Shown here one piece after another: positions 52,170 to 61,569 of a stretch of DNA of 64,000 nucleotides. The stretch's first letter is position 1. Each line of letters opens with the position of its first letter. The notes under the pieces are model-generated. The model was not told the origin of the DNA, searched no databases, and was given only the letters and a program-made list of their open reading frames with translations. The DNA is from Ideonella dechloratans (GTDB taxonomy: Bacteria > Pseudomonadota > Gammaproteobacteria > Burkholderiales > Burkholderiaceae_C). Made by a program: the position numbers and the translations under genes. The stretch covers positions 2,728,001-2,792,000 of the forward strand of contig NZ_CP088081.1 in the NCBI RefSeq assembly GCF_021049305.1, given 5' to 3'.

Positions 52170-53747
52170 TCAGAAATGAAGTCCCTGCAGGCTGGCGGCC
52201 TGGCGCTGCATGCCCGAGAGCACCAGCTGCACGTCGTTGACGTCCACCCGGTAGGCCGGGCTGCCGCCGCCCTTCATGGCGCGGTGCATCAGCGCATTGG
52301 CCGACAGGCGGTGCCAGTCTTCGGGCACGCGCTGGCCGTTGGCCACGCCCACCACCTTCAGGCGGTGGCGGATCACGGCGTCCAGCGCCGGGGCCAGCTT
52401 CACGGCCTCGTCGATCTTGGAGAGGATCACGCCCTTGCACTGGGCGGCGCGCCAGGCGGTGATCACGTCGTCCAGGGTCTCGCCCTGGGCGGCGGCGTTG
52501 ATCACCAGCAGGCGCTGGATCGAACGGTGCGAGAGCATGTCCAGCAGCTCGCGGCAGCGGCTGTCGCGCTGGGCCATGCCGGCGGTGTCGATCAGCACCA
52601 TCTTCTTGCCCGAGAGCAGGTCCAGCAGGTCTTCCAGCGAGGCGCGGTCGTGTGCGGTGTGCACCGGCACGCCCAGGATGCGGCCATAGGCGCGCAGCTG
52701 CTCGTGGGCGCCCACCCGGTAGGCATCCAGGGTGATCAGGCCCAGCTGGTTGGCGCCGTGCGCGGTGGCAAAGGCGGCGGCCAGCTTGGCGGTGGAGGTG
52801 GTCTTGCCCACCCCGGTGGAGCCGATCAGGGCGTAGACGCCGCCCTTCTCTTCCAGCGCGGGTTCGCGCTCGTCGGTCAGCAGGTTGCGCTCCAGCACCG
52901 AGGTGGCCCAGGCCAGTTCGTCGGTGGCGGTGGCCGGCAGGGCCTCCAGCAGCTTGCGGGTCAGGGCCGGGCTGAAGCCCACGTCCATCAGCTTCTGCGA
53001 GAGCTGGGCCTGGCGCGGCTCGCGCTGCAGCTTTTCCATGAAGGCCAGGGTGCCGAAGCGTTCCTCGATCAGGCCCTTCATGGCGCGCAGCTCATGGACC
53101 ATGTCGATCTGCTCGTGGCCGGCCACGTCGCTGAGGGTGGGCACCGGCAGTTCGGGGGCCGGGCCGTCGTTGAGCGGGCGGGCCGGGGCACGGCGCTGCG
53201 GGGCGGCGGCGCGAGCGGCCAGGCCGGGCTCGGGAAGCGGCTCGGCGGGGCGGGCGGTGGCACGGCGCGGCGGCGGGGCCACCGGCTCCTCGTCCATCAT
53301 CGGGGCGGCTTCACGGGCCATCTCACGGCCGGCCGCGGGCTTGTCGCCCTCCAGCGCTGCCTGGCGGCGGCGCAGCATGCGGTCGCGCACATAGTCCTGG
53401 AAGGACAGCGTGCTCATGGCCATGCGCTCGACGTCGTCGTCCACGCCGCCTTCCATCGCCTCGGGCGGCACGCGGTCGGCCAGGCGGCGCTGGGCGGCAC
53501 CGGGGCGGTCGGCCTGCTGGCGCTCGGCACGGGCCGCCAGGCTCTCGCCCCGGCCGGCGCGGGCCGGCGTGGCGGTGGGGCTGGCCACCTTTTCCAGCTG
53601 ATTGACCGCTTCAGGCGCCATCGCCAGCACCTCCACGCCTTCGGCGCAGGGTTTGGTGGACAGGACCACGGCGTCTTCGCCAAAGGCCTGGCGGACCAGG
53701 GCAAAGGCCTCGCGCGAGGTGCGCGCGGTAAATCGCTTGACGTTCAT
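52170..53747 (-). CDS. flhF: Flagellar biosynthesis SRP-type GTPase FlhF
   Basis: FlhF is an SRP-family GTPase that places the flagellum, usually at a pole. The 525 residues start with the conserved MNVKRFTARTSREAFALVRQ B domain, followed by a long disordered Pro/Ala/Arg-rich region (about 70-215) and then the N and G domains. The G1 loop is GSTGVGKT (309-316). LDAYRVGAHEQLRAYG, LIDTAGMAQRD and ILSKIDEAVKLAPALD (with the SKxDE type G4) are intact. Its ATG overlaps the flhA stop (ATGA). The presence of FlhF suggests polar flagellation. Confidence 0.96.
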   Translation of the reverse strand: MNVKRFTARTSREAFALVRQAFGEDAVVLSTKPCAEGVEVLAMAPEAVNQLEKVASPTATPARAGRGESLAARAERQQADRPGAAQRRLADRVPPEAMEGGVDDDVERMAMSTLSFQDYVRDRMLRRRQAALEGDKPAAGREMAREAAPMMDEEPVAPPPRRATARPAEPLPEPGLAARAAAPQRRAPARPLNDGPAPELPVPTLSDVAGHEQIDMVHELRAMKGLIEERFGTLAFMEKLQREPRQAQLSQKLMDVGFSPALTRKLLEALPATATDELAWATSVLERNLLTDEREPALEEKGGVYALIGSTGVGKTTSTAKLAAAFATAHGANQLGLITLDAYRVGAHEQLRAYGRILGVPVHTAHDRASLEDLLDLLSGKKMVLIDTAGMAQRDSRCRELLDMLSHRSIQRLLVINAAAQGETLDDVITAWRAAQCKGVILSKIDEAVKLAPALDAVIRHRLKVVGVANGQRVPEDWHRLSANALMHRAMKGGGSPAYRVDVNDVQLVLSGMQRQAASLQGLHF

Positions 53748-55831
53748 GCCGTGCCTCCGATGATCGAGCCGATCCGGATCGAATGGGTCTCAGGAATCTC
53801 GCTGTGCGACAGCACCCGCAGACGGGGCGCCGCGCGCTTCAACAGTCGGGCCAGGGGGGCGCGCAGCGCATCGGGCACCAGCAGGCAGGCCGGGTGGCCC
53901 AGGTTCTCCTGCTTGCGCGCGCTGTCGGCGGCCTGGCGGGTCAGGGTGTCGGCCACGCCGGGGTCCAGCGCGGGGCCGTGCGGCGACATCAGCGCCTGGC
54001 CGACCAGCCGTTCGAGTTCGGGCTCCAGGGCGATCACGTCCAGTTCCTTCACCGGGCCGTAGATCTGCTGCACGATGGCCGGGGCCAGCTGCACCCGCAC
54101 CCGGGCGGCCAGCTCGGCCGGGTCGTTCACCTGGGCGTTCTCGGCCAGGCATTCGACGATGCCGCGGAAGTCGCGGACGTGCACGCCTTCGTCCAGCAGC
54201 AGCTGGAGCACTTTTTGCAGCGTTGCGATCCCGACCATCTTGGGCACCACGTCTTCCATCAGCTTGGGAGCCAGTTTTGTCACATGTTCGACCAGGGCCT
54301 GGGTCTCGGTCCGACCCAGCAGCTTGGCCGCATTCATTTGCATCAAGTGTGAGAGGTGCGTGGCCACCACGGTCGAGCAATCAACGACCGTAAATCCGGC
54401 CATTTGGGCCTGCTCCTTCTGGCGTTCCTCGATCCACACCGCCGGCAGGCCGAAGGCCGGGTCGATGGTCTTCGTGCCGGGCAGCTGGGGCGCCCCGCCA
54501 CCGGGGTTGATGGCCAGGTACATGCCGGGGAAGGCCTCGCCCTCGCCGATCACGGCGCCGCGCAGCAGCACCCGGTAGGCGCTGGGCTTCAAATCCAGGT
54601 TGTCGCGGATGTGCACCGAGGGCGGCAGGAAGCCCACCTCCTGGGCGAACTTCTTGCGCACGCCCTTGATGCGGCTGAGCAGATCGCCCTGGCGAGTCTT
54701 GTCCACCAGGGTGATCAGGCGGTAACCCACCTCCAGGCCCAGGGTGTCCACCGGCTGCAGGTCGTCCCAGCTGGCCTCGGCATTGGCCGGCTTGGGCTCC
54801 TCCACCTTGGGCTGCTCGGGTCGGGCGGCCTCTTCCTTCTGCTTCTTGGACAGCCACCAGGCGTAATAGCCGATCAGGCTGGACATCAGCAGGAAGACGA
54901 TGTTGGGCATGCCCGGGATCAGGCCCAGCAGGCCGATGATGCCGGCGGTCAGGCCCAGGGCGCGGGGTGAATTGAAGATCTGGCTGCGGATCTGGGTGCC
55001 CGAGTCCACGTCGCTGCCCACGCGCGAGACCACCATGGCGGCGGCCACCGAGATCAAGAGGCCGGGAATCTGGGCGACCAGCGCGTCACCGACGGCCAGC
55101 AGGATGTAGGAGCTGGCCGCCTCGGACACCGACAGGCCGTGCTGGGCCACGCCGATGACGAAACCGCCCACGATGTTGATCACCAGGATCAGCATGCCGG
55201 CCATGGCGTCGCCGCGCACGAACTTGCTGGCACCGTCCATGGAGCCGAAGAAGTCGGCTTCCTCGCCCACCTCGGCGCGGCGCTTCTTGGCCTCGTCCTC
55301 GTTGATCAGGCCGGCGTTCAGGTCGGCGTCGATGGCCATCTGCTTGCCGGGCATCGCATCCAGGGTGAAGCGCGCGCCGACTTCGGCGATGCGCTCGGCG
55401 CCCTTGGTCACCACCACGAAGTTGATGACCACCAGGATGGCGAAGACGATCAGACCGACCGCGAAGTTGCCGCCGATCAGGAAGTGGCCGAAGGCCTCGA
55501 TCACCTTGCCGGCCGCGCCGGTGCCGGTGTGGCCGTTCATCAGCACCACCCGGGCGGAGGCCACGTTCAGCGACAGGCGCAGCAGGGTGGTGATCAGCAG
55601 CACCGTCGGGAAGGCGCTGAAGTCCAGCGGCTTGACCATGTTGGCCGAGACCAGCATGACCATCAGCGACATCGCGATGTTGAAGGTGAAGAACAGGTCG
55701 AGCGCGAAGGGCGGCAGCGGCAGCACCATCATGGCCAGCACCATGATGATGAAGATCGGCGCCATCAGCGCCTTGATCATCGCGGCGTTCTCGCCGAACA
55801 GGGTCTTGAGCTGGATCTGCAGCGCGTTCAT
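53744..55831 (-). CDS. flhA: Flagellar type III export gate protein FlhA
   Basis: FlhA forms the nonameric export gate and its cytoplasmic ring docks chaperone-substrate complexes. The 695 residues have eight predicted transmembrane helices in the first half, with the conserved FHIPEP-type segment (TIDPAFGLPAVWIEE in the cytoplasmic part and ARFTLDAMPGKQMAIDADLN in the membrane part). The soluble domain occupies about 360-695. Both ends overlap neighbouring genes by ATGA (flhB upstream, flhF downstream), indicating a translationally coupled operon. Full length. Confidence 0.97.
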   Translation of the reverse strand: MNALQIQLKTLFGENAAMIKALMAPIFIIMVLAMMVLPLPPFALDLFFTFNIAMSLMVMLVSANMVKPLDFSAFPTVLLITTLLRLSLNVASARVVLMNGHTGTGAAGKVIEAFGHFLIGGNFAVGLIVFAILVVINFVVVTKGAERIAEVGARFTLDAMPGKQMAIDADLNAGLINEDEAKKRRAEVGEEADFFGSMDGASKFVRGDAMAGMLILVINIVGGFVIGVAQHGLSVSEAASSYILLAVGDALVAQIPGLLISVAAAMVVSRVGSDVDSGTQIRSQIFNSPRALGLTAGIIGLLGLIPGMPNIVFLLMSSLIGYYAWWLSKKQKEEAARPEQPKVEEPKPANAEASWDDLQPVDTLGLEVGYRLITLVDKTRQGDLLSRIKGVRKKFAQEVGFLPPSVHIRDNLDLKPSAYRVLLRGAVIGEGEAFPGMYLAINPGGGAPQLPGTKTIDPAFGLPAVWIEERQKEQAQMAGFTVVDCSTVVATHLSHLMQMNAAKLLGRTETQALVEHVTKLAPKLMEDVVPKMVGIATLQKVLQLLLDEGVHVRDFRGIVECLAENAQVNDPAELAARVRVQLAPAIVQQIYGPVKELDVIALEPELERLVGQALMSPHGPALDPGVADTLTRQAADSARKQENLGHPACLLVPDALRAPLARLLKRAAPRLRVLSHSEIPETHSIRIGSIIGGTA

Positions 55832-56967
55832 TCAGCGGCTCCGCGGGCAGGGGGTTGGTTGTGGGGGTCGAGTTCGGGCGGCACGTCCACCGTGGGCGGG
55901 GCCACGTCGGCACGGGCGCGCAGCTGGTAGACCCAGGCCAGCACCTGGGCGACGGCGGCGAACAGCGCGGCCGGCACCTCGTGGTCGAGTTCGACATGGG
56001 CGTACAGGGCCCGGGCCAGCGGCGGGGCCTGCAGCACCGGCACCTTGGCCTCGCGGGCGATGTCGCGGATCTTCAGGGCCAGCAGGTCGGTGCCCTTGGC
56101 CACCACGCGCGGCGCACCCATCGAGGCGTCGTCGTAGCGCAGGGCCACGGCATAGTGGGTCGGGTTCATCACCACCAGGTCGGCCTGGGGCACGGCGGCC
56201 AGCATGCGCTTGCGGGCCATCTCGCGCATCTTCTGCTTGATCTTGCCCTTGACCTCCATGTTCCCTTCGGCGTCCTTGTGCTCCTGCTTGACTTCCTCGC
56301 GGGACATCTTCAGGCGCTCCAGCCAGAGGTAGCGCTGCAGCGGCACGTCGATCAGGGCCCAGCCGCCCACCACCAGCATCATCAGGCCGAAGCCCATGGC
56401 GATGGTGCTGCCCATCTGGGCGATGGCGCTGGGCAGGGGCACCGCCATCAGCGAGACCATGCCCATGAACTGGGACTTCAGGTACTGGTAGCCCACCGTG
56501 CCGATGGCGCCGGCCAGCAGGCTCATCTTGGCGACGTCGATGATGTGCTGCTTGTTGAACAGGCGGCCCATGCCGGCAATGGGGTTGAACTTGCCGAAAT
56601 TCGGGTGCAGGGGCTTGAAGCTGAGGTTCCAGCCGCCCGACAGGATGGTGGTGGCCATGCCCACGCCGATCATCACCAGGCCCATCGGGATGACCAGCAT
56701 CAGGGCCTTGATGGCCAGCAGCCAGAACAGCTCGCTCATGGCCTGGGGGTTGACCGCGCGCTCGCGGTCGAAGCGCAGGCCGGCGTCCAGCACGCCCTGG
56801 GCCCAGGTGGCCAGCGGGTGAGCCAGCACCATCAGCAGCGCGCCGCCGACGGCCAGGGCCGTGAAATGGCCCAGGTCCTTCGAACGAGGGACCTGTCCGT
56901 CCTCCCGCGCACGCTGGCGGCGTTTCGCGGTGGCGGGTAAGTTGCGGTCTTGGGCGGAATCAGCCAT
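55828..56967 (-). CDS. flhB: Flagellar type III export switch protein FlhB
   Basis: FlhB switches export specificity from rod/hook to filament proteins. The 379 residues show the basic N-terminus (TAKRRQRAREDGQVPRSKDL), four membrane helices (about 30-215) and a cytoplasmic domain with the self-cleaving NPTH motif at 268-271 (VVMNPTHYAVALRY). The C-terminus is Pro/Ala-rich. The stop overlaps flhA by four bases. The 177-base gap upstream separates it from the divergent PhoD gene and must hold its promoter. A weak minus-strand CACGAT near the ATG is the only candidate I see. Confidence 0.97.
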   Translation of the reverse strand: MADSAQDRNLPATAKRRQRAREDGQVPRSKDLGHFTALAVGGALLMVLAHPLATWAQGVLDAGLRFDRERAVNPQAMSELFWLLAIKALMLVIPMGLVMIGVGMATTILSGGWNLSFKPLHPNFGKFNPIAGMGRLFNKQHIIDVAKMSLLAGAIGTVGYQYLKSQFMGMVSLMAVPLPSAIAQMGSTIAMGFGLMMLVVGGWALIDVPLQRYLWLERLKMSREEVKQEHKDAEGNMEVKGKIKQKMREMARKRMLAAVPQADLVVMNPTHYAVALRYDDASMGAPRVVAKGTDLLALKIRDIAREAKVPVLQAPPLARALYAHVELDHEVPAALFAAVAQVLAWVYQLRARADVAPPTVDVPPELDPHNQPPARGAAE

Positions 56968-57056
56968 GGTCGGCGCCTATCGTGCCGCGAGCCCCCCTAG
57001 AACTTGAGCCGAAAAAGAGGGGGGAAAGCCCGGGTGATCCGACTTGGGGCCTGGCT

Positions 57057-57074
57057 TTGTCACCACACTGTCAA
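57057..57074 (+). promoter_or_regulatory. Candidate Pho box upstream of the PhoD-family gene
   Basis: TTGTCAC and CTGTCAA are separated by CACA, giving the 11-base periodicity of the PhoB box (CTGTCAT-N4-CTGTCAY). It lies 70 bases before the ATG of a phosphatase gene. Confidence 0.6.
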
Positions 57075-57144
57075 GCCACCCGCCCAAGCTGGCGAGTCCG
57101 ACCCGCAGAGGTCCACCCCACACCCCCGAGGAGGAAGCAGTTTC

Positions 57145-58809
57145 ATGGGACGTCCATCCAAGCTCCGGCCGGTTCCGGCCGGGCCGAACCGCCGCGAGTT
57201 CTTCAAGCGTTCGGGCGGTGCCGCCGCCCTGGTGGCCAGCGCCGCCGCCCTGCCCCTGGGTGCCGAGGCCGGCCACCAGCCCTTCCAGCACGGCGTGGCC
57301 AGCGGCGATCCGCTGTCCGACCGGGTGATGCTCTGGACCCGGGTGACGCCGCAGAACCCCAAGGAGGACATCCACGGCTTCTACGTGGTGGCCACCGACC
57401 CGGCCCTGACCCAGGTGGTGCGCAGCGGCAAGTTCAGCACCAGCGTGGACGTGGACTACACCGTGCACGTGGACGCCAAGGGCCTGCAGCCCGGCACCAC
57501 CTACTACTACCGCTTCCAGTTCAAGCAGAAGTTCTCGGCCATCGGCCGCACCCGCACGCTGCCGGTGGGCAGCGTGGACCGCCTGCGCATGGCGGTGGTG
57601 AGCTGCTCGAACTTCGCGGCCGGCTACTTCAACGCCTACCGCTGCATCGCCCAGCGCAGCGACCTGGACCTGGTCATCCACCTGGGCGACTACATCTACG
57701 AGTACGGCACCGGCCAGTACGGCACTGTGCGGCCCTGCGAACCGTCCAACGAGGCGGTCAGCCTGAGCGACTACCGCACCCGCCACGCCCAGTACAAGCG
57801 CGACCCGGACCTGCAGGAAATGCAGCGCCAGCACCCGCTGGTGGCCATCTGGGACGACCACGAGACCGCCAACAACGCCTGGCAGGGCGGCGCCGAGAAC
57901 CACCAGCCCGCCACCGAGGGCGACTGGGCCACCCGGGTGGCCGGGGCCCTGCAGGCCTATTACGAGTGGATGCCGGTGCGCCGGCAGGACCCGAGCAACC
58001 CCCGGCGCAACAACCGCCAGGTCTCGGTGGGCAATCTGGTGGACCTGTTCATGCTGGAGGAGCGCCTGAACGCCCGCAGCGAGCAGGTCAGCCAGAGCAA
58101 CGCCGCGGCCAACTTCAGCCAGACCGGCAGCTACCTGGACCCCGCCCGCAGCCTGCTGGGCAGCGAGGAAGAGCAGTGGCTGATCCAGGGCCTGCGCAGC
58201 TCCGGCGCGCGCTGGCGGGTGATCGGCCAGGGCGTGATGTTCGCCCAGCTCAAGGTCAAGGGCGCCACCAACGCCGAGGGCGGCGGCGTGTTCCTCAACG
58301 ACGACCAGTGGGACGGCTACCAGCCCGCGCGCGACCGCATCTTCGCCGCCCTGGGCGGCACCGACGGCGGCGCGGCCGTGCGCAATGCGGTCATCCTGAC
58401 CGGCGACATCCACAGCGCCTGGGCGGCCGACCTGACGCCGGACCCGAACAACCCGGACGTGGCCAGCGGTGGCTACAACCCGCGCAGCGGTGCCGGCTCG
58501 GTGGCGGTGGAGTTCGTGGCCACCTCGGTGACCTCGGCCGGCATCCCCGACCCGGACGGCACGCTGACCCAGCTGGCCAAGAGCCAGAACCCGCACTTCA
58601 AGCATGTGGACCTGCTGCACCACGGCTACATGCTGCTGGACGTGACGCCACAGCGCCTGTCCACCGAGTTCTGGAGCCTGGCGACGGTGGAGAGCCCGGA
58701 CACGACCCAGACGCTCAGCGCGGTCTGGCAGGTGATGGACGGCGCGGCCCACCTGAGCGCCGGCAGCCCCAGCACGCCCGTGGTCAACCCGCCGGCGCCG
58801 GCCCCCTGA
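57145..58809 (+). CDS. phoD: PhoD-family alkaline phosphatase/phosphodiesterase, Tat-exported
   Basis: PhoD enzymes release phosphate from phosphodiesters and monoesters outside the cytoplasm using iron and calcium. The 554 residues begin with a twin-arginine signal (NRREFFKR at 15-22, then an Ala-rich hydrophobic core). An N-terminal Ig-like domain follows (HGVASGDPLSDRVMLWTRVT). The metallophosphoesterase core carries its metal motifs: SCSNF, LGDYIYEYG, WDDHETANNAW and LTGDIHSAW. ATG 57145 has GAGGA upstream. The frame is open further 5' but without protein character. A candidate Pho box (57057-57074) suggests PhoB control. It sits alone on the plus strand inside the flagellar cluster, which is unusual. 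Confidence 0.93.
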   Translation: MGRPSKLRPVPAGPNRREFFKRSGGAAALVASAAALPLGAEAGHQPFQHGVASGDPLSDRVMLWTRVTPQNPKEDIHGFYVVATDPALTQVVRSGKFSTSVDVDYTVHVDAKGLQPGTTYYYRFQFKQKFSAIGRTRTLPVGSVDRLRMAVVSCSNFAAGYFNAYRCIAQRSDLDLVIHLGDYIYEYGTGQYGTVRPCEPSNEAVSLSDYRTRHAQYKRDPDLQEMQRQHPLVAIWDDHETANNAWQGGAENHQPATEGDWATRVAGALQAYYEWMPVRRQDPSNPRRNNRQVSVGNLVDLFMLEERLNARSEQVSQSNAAANFSQTGSYLDPARSLLGSEEEQWLIQGLRSSGARWRVIGQGVMFAQLKVKGATNAEGGGVFLNDDQWDGYQPARDRIFAALGGTDGGAAVRNAVILTGDIHSAWAADLTPDPNNPDVASGGYNPRSGAGSVAVEFVATSVTSAGIPDPDGTLTQLAKSQNPHFKHVDLLHHGYMLLDVTPQRLSTEFWSLATVESPDTTQTLSAVWQVMDGAAHLSAGSPSTPVVNPPAPAP

Positions 58810-58816
58810 GGCGCAT

Positions 58817-58835
58817 CCCGCGGCTCAGCCGCGGG
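58817..58835. terminator. Hairpin between convergent phoD and receiver-TPR genes
   Basis: CCCGCGGC and GCCGCGGG form a perfect 8-bp stem around TCA, which is itself the reverse-complement stop codon of the minus-strand gene. No T-tract. Confidence 0.55.
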
Positions 58836-60468
58836 CGGCGTCCACCCGCAGGCGGATGCCCTGGCGGCTCTGCTCGCCCAGGCCGGGCGGCAGGCCGCCG
58901 GCGTGGCTGCCCACGCGGCGGGCCACTTCCCGCACCCGGGCCTGGATGACGCTCAGCTCGCCCAGCTGCTCGGCATCGCGGCCGATCACGCCGCGGGCGG
59001 TGTCCAGCAGGCGGGCGCTGAGCGTGCGCTCGGCCTGGGCCAGCAGGGTGGCCACGGCGGTCTGCGGATCCCCCGCGGCGCTGTGGCGCAGGGCCTGTTC
59101 GGTGGTGTCGGACAACTCGGTCTGGGCGGCCTGCAGCGCCTCGGCCCAGGCCGGCACGGCCGCCACCGTGGGGGTCAGCAGCTCGGCCGCGGTGCGCGAG
59201 CCCATGAAGCGCAGCCCCACCTCCCGCACCCAGGTCGGGGCCTCGGCCAGCTCCAGGTTCTCGTGGGCGGTGGCCGCCAGCCCGGTCAGCAGGTTCCAGC
59301 CGGCCTCCAGGTCGAAGTCGGGCTCCAGTCGGTCGGCGGCCAGTTCGGCCAGCGCCGCCACGGCCGCCTCGGGCTGGCGTTGCAGCAGGCGGTCCAGCGT
59401 GCGGCCCAGGGCCAGGTGGCGGCGGGCCCGGGCCTCCTCCGGTGCGGCGTCCAGGGTCTGCTGCAGGGCGACCACGGCGCGGCCCAGGGCCTTGCTGTCG
59501 CGCTGGCGAAAGCACGACACCGCCAGCAGCACCATGCTCTGGTCATCGAAGGACTTGGACGTGGCGCCCATGGCCCGCACCCGCTCCAGGGCCCGGGTGC
59601 CCCCGGCCCAGTCGCCCAGGTAGCAGGACAGCATGCCCAGGCGCTGCTGGCGGCGCAGGTCGCCCGGCGTCAGCGTGGCGGCGCGGGTGAAGGCCTCCAG
59701 CGCGTCGCTCAGCCGGCCCTGGCCCAGCCAGGTGCGGCCCAGCAGATCCTGGGCATCGACGCAGCCGGGGTCGCCCTCGATCAGGGCCTTGAGCTGCTGC
59801 ATGGCAGCACCGGCCTGATGGCGGGCCTGCAGGCAGCGCACCTTGTCCAGCCGGGCCCAGGCCAGCGGCTGCTCGGCCAGCAGTTCGTCCAGCCAGGCCA
59901 GGGCCGGCTCGTGGCGGCCCAGACGCATCATCAGCTCAATGCCCAGCCGGGTGGCATAGCGCCAGAAGGGGCCGCGGCTCTCGAAGCGCTGGCGGCACAG
60001 GGCCACGGCCTCGTCCATGCGGTCGCCGTCCATGGCCAGGTAGATCTGTTCGAGCTCCACCCGGCGGCGGTGGGCATTGAGCACCCGCTCGCGCAACACC
60101 TGGGTGGTGAAGGGCTTGAGCAGATAGGCGTCCAGCGAGGACTCGGCCGCCTCGACCACCTTGGCGTAGGAGCGCTCGTCGGTGACCATCACGAAGATGG
60201 TGGACCAGGGCAGCAGCCCGGCCCGCTGCAGTTCGTCGAGCAGGTCCTGCCCGCCGTGGCGGCGCCCGCCCCCGTCCTCGGGGAAATCCATCTCGCACAG
60301 CACCAGGTCGTAGGCCCCGGTCTCCAGGCGCCGGCGGGCGTCCGAGAGCTTGCTGCACTGCACCACGTTGGGAATGCCCAGGTCGCGCAGCTGGCCCGAC
60401 AGGGTGCTGCGGGAATTCGCGCTGGGATCGATCACCAGTGCGGTGCAGCTGTTCAGGCTCCAGGCCAT
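58825..60468 (-). CDS. Receiver domain protein with TPR repeats, phosphoacceptor Asp replaced
   Basis: The 547-residue protein has an N-terminal CheY-like receiver (about 8-130) and a long C-terminal region of helical tetratricopeptide-type repeats (about 150-530; for example DAQDLLGRTWLGQGRLSDAL). In the receiver the β3 strand reads DLVLCEMDFP. The position that normally holds the phosphoacceptor Asp is Glu59, while Asp14, the Thr of FVMVTDE and the Lys of LLKPF are kept. It may therefore be locked in an active-like state or act without phosphorylation. It lies downstream of fliR on the same strand (38-base gap), so it is likely cotranscribed with fliMNOPQR. ATG 60468 was chosen; the upstream frame only shadows fliR. 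Confidence 0.85.
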   Translation of the reverse strand: MAWSLNSCTALVIDPSANSRSTLSGQLRDLGIPNVVQCSKLSDARRRLETGAYDLVLCEMDFPEDGGGRRHGGQDLLDELQRAGLLPWSTIFVMVTDERSYAKVVEAAESSLDAYLLKPFTTQVLRERVLNAHRRRVELEQIYLAMDGDRMDEAVALCRQRFESRGPFWRYATRLGIELMMRLGRHEPALAWLDELLAEQPLAWARLDKVRCLQARHQAGAAMQQLKALIEGDPGCVDAQDLLGRTWLGQGRLSDALEAFTRAATLTPGDLRRQQRLGMLSCYLGDWAGGTRALERVRAMGATSKSFDDQSMVLLAVSCFRQRDSKALGRAVVALQQTLDAAPEEARARRHLALGRTLDRLLQRQPEAAVAALAELAADRLEPDFDLEAGWNLLTGLAATAHENLELAEAPTWVREVGLRFMGSRTAAELLTPTVAAVPAWAEALQAAQTELSDTTEQALRHSAAGDPQTAVATLLAQAERTLSARLLDTARGVIGRDAEQLGELSVIQARVREVARRVGSHAGGLPPGLGEQSRQGIRLRVDAARG

Positions 60469-60506
60469 GCGTCGTTCTCCCAGGGGTCCGTGTTCTTGTG
60501 GTGGCC

Positions 60507-61271
60507 TCAGCCCCCGAAGACCGAGAGCATCCGGCCCAGGGTCGTCATGAAGGGTGACTCCAGCATGGGCAGCATCGCCATCATGCCCACCAGGCCCACG
60601 CTGATGGTGATGGGGAACCCCAGGGCGAAGATGTTGGACTGCGGCGCCACCCGGGCGATCACGCCCAGCACCAGGTTGACGAAGAGCATCACCGCCATCA
60701 TCGGCAGCGCGATCCACAGGCCCATGCTGAAGATCTGCGCGCCCCAGGTCTGCGGCTGCACGGTCCGCAGGAAGGCGAAGGGCTCGGGGCCGACCGGGAA
60801 GGCCTGCAGGCTGGCCACCACCACCTCGATGACCCGCAGATGGCCGTTGGTGACGATGAACAGGAAGCTCACCAGCGTGGCGAAGAAGCGGCTGGCCGCG
60901 GTGGACTGGCTGGCCATCACCGGGTCGAAGAAGCCGGCGAAGTTCATGCCCATCTGCAGGCCGATCAGCTCGCCGGCCAGTTCGACCGCGGCAAACACCA
61001 GACGCACCGCAAAGCCCAGACTCAGGCCGATGAGCAGCTGCTGGACCAGCAGCATGACGGCCAACGGCGAATCCAGCGGCACCGGATCCACCGGCGGCGC
61101 CACCCCGGAGGCGCAGAGCGCCACCAGAAAGGACAGCGCCACCCGCACCCGCGCAGGCACGGTGCGCTGGCCCAGCACCGGCAGGATCTGGAACAGCGCC
61201 AGCACCCGCAGGAAGGGCCAGAGCACCGGCGTGACCCACGCCAGGATCTGGGCTTCGGAGAAGGAGATCAT
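60507..61271 (-). CDS. fliR: Flagellar type III export protein FliR
   Basis: FliR is part of the FliPQR export pore. The 254 residues are strongly hydrophobic with about six membrane helices and the conserved FRVLALFQILPVLGQRTVPA start, GLSLGFAVRLVFAAVELAGE, and GMNFAGFFDP segments. ATG 61271 overlaps the fliQ stop (ATGA). Full length. The C-terminus ends LGRMLSVFGG. Confidence 0.96.
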   Translation of the reverse strand: MISFSEAQILAWVTPVLWPFLRVLALFQILPVLGQRTVPARVRVALSFLVALCASGVAPPVDPVPLDSPLAVMLLVQQLLIGLSLGFAVRLVFAAVELAGELIGLQMGMNFAGFFDPVMASQSTAASRFFATLVSFLFIVTNGHLRVIEVVVASLQAFPVGPEPFAFLRTVQPQTWGAQIFSMGLWIALPMMAVMLFVNLVLGVIARVAPQSNIFALGFPITISVGLVGMMAMLPMLESPFMTTLGRMLSVFGG

Positions 61272-61540
61272 CCGCCTGCGGCCAGGGGAATGGACAGCAG
61301 CATGCTGCGCAGGTAGTCGACCAGCTGGTTGAGCATCCAGGGGCCGGCCACCGCCATCACGGCCACGGCCGCCAGCAGCTTGGGCACGAAGGTGAGCGTG
61401 GCCTCGTTGATCGAGGTGGCGGCCTGGAACACGCTGACCAGCACGCCGACGACGAGCACCACGATGAGCATCGGGGCGGAGACCTGCAACAGCATCAGCA
61501 GGCCGTGCTGGCCGATGGTGAAGACCTGGGTGGCGTCCAT
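61268..61540 (-). CDS. fliQ: Flagellar type III export protein FliQ
   Basis: FliQ, 90 residues, contributes a two-helix hairpin to the export pore. The conserved sequence LLMLLQVSAPMLIVVLVVGV, then FQAATSINEATLTFVPKLLA and GPWMLNQLVDYLRSML, identifies it without doubt. It lies 29 bases after fliP and overlaps fliR by four bases. Confidence 0.96.
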   Translation of the reverse strand: MDATQVFTIGQHGLLMLLQVSAPMLIVVLVVGVLVSVFQAATSINEATLTFVPKLLAAVAVMAVAGPWMLNQLVDYLRSMLLSIPLAAGG

Positions 61541-61569
61541 GGGAAGTCCTTGGTTCGACCGGGTTCAGT

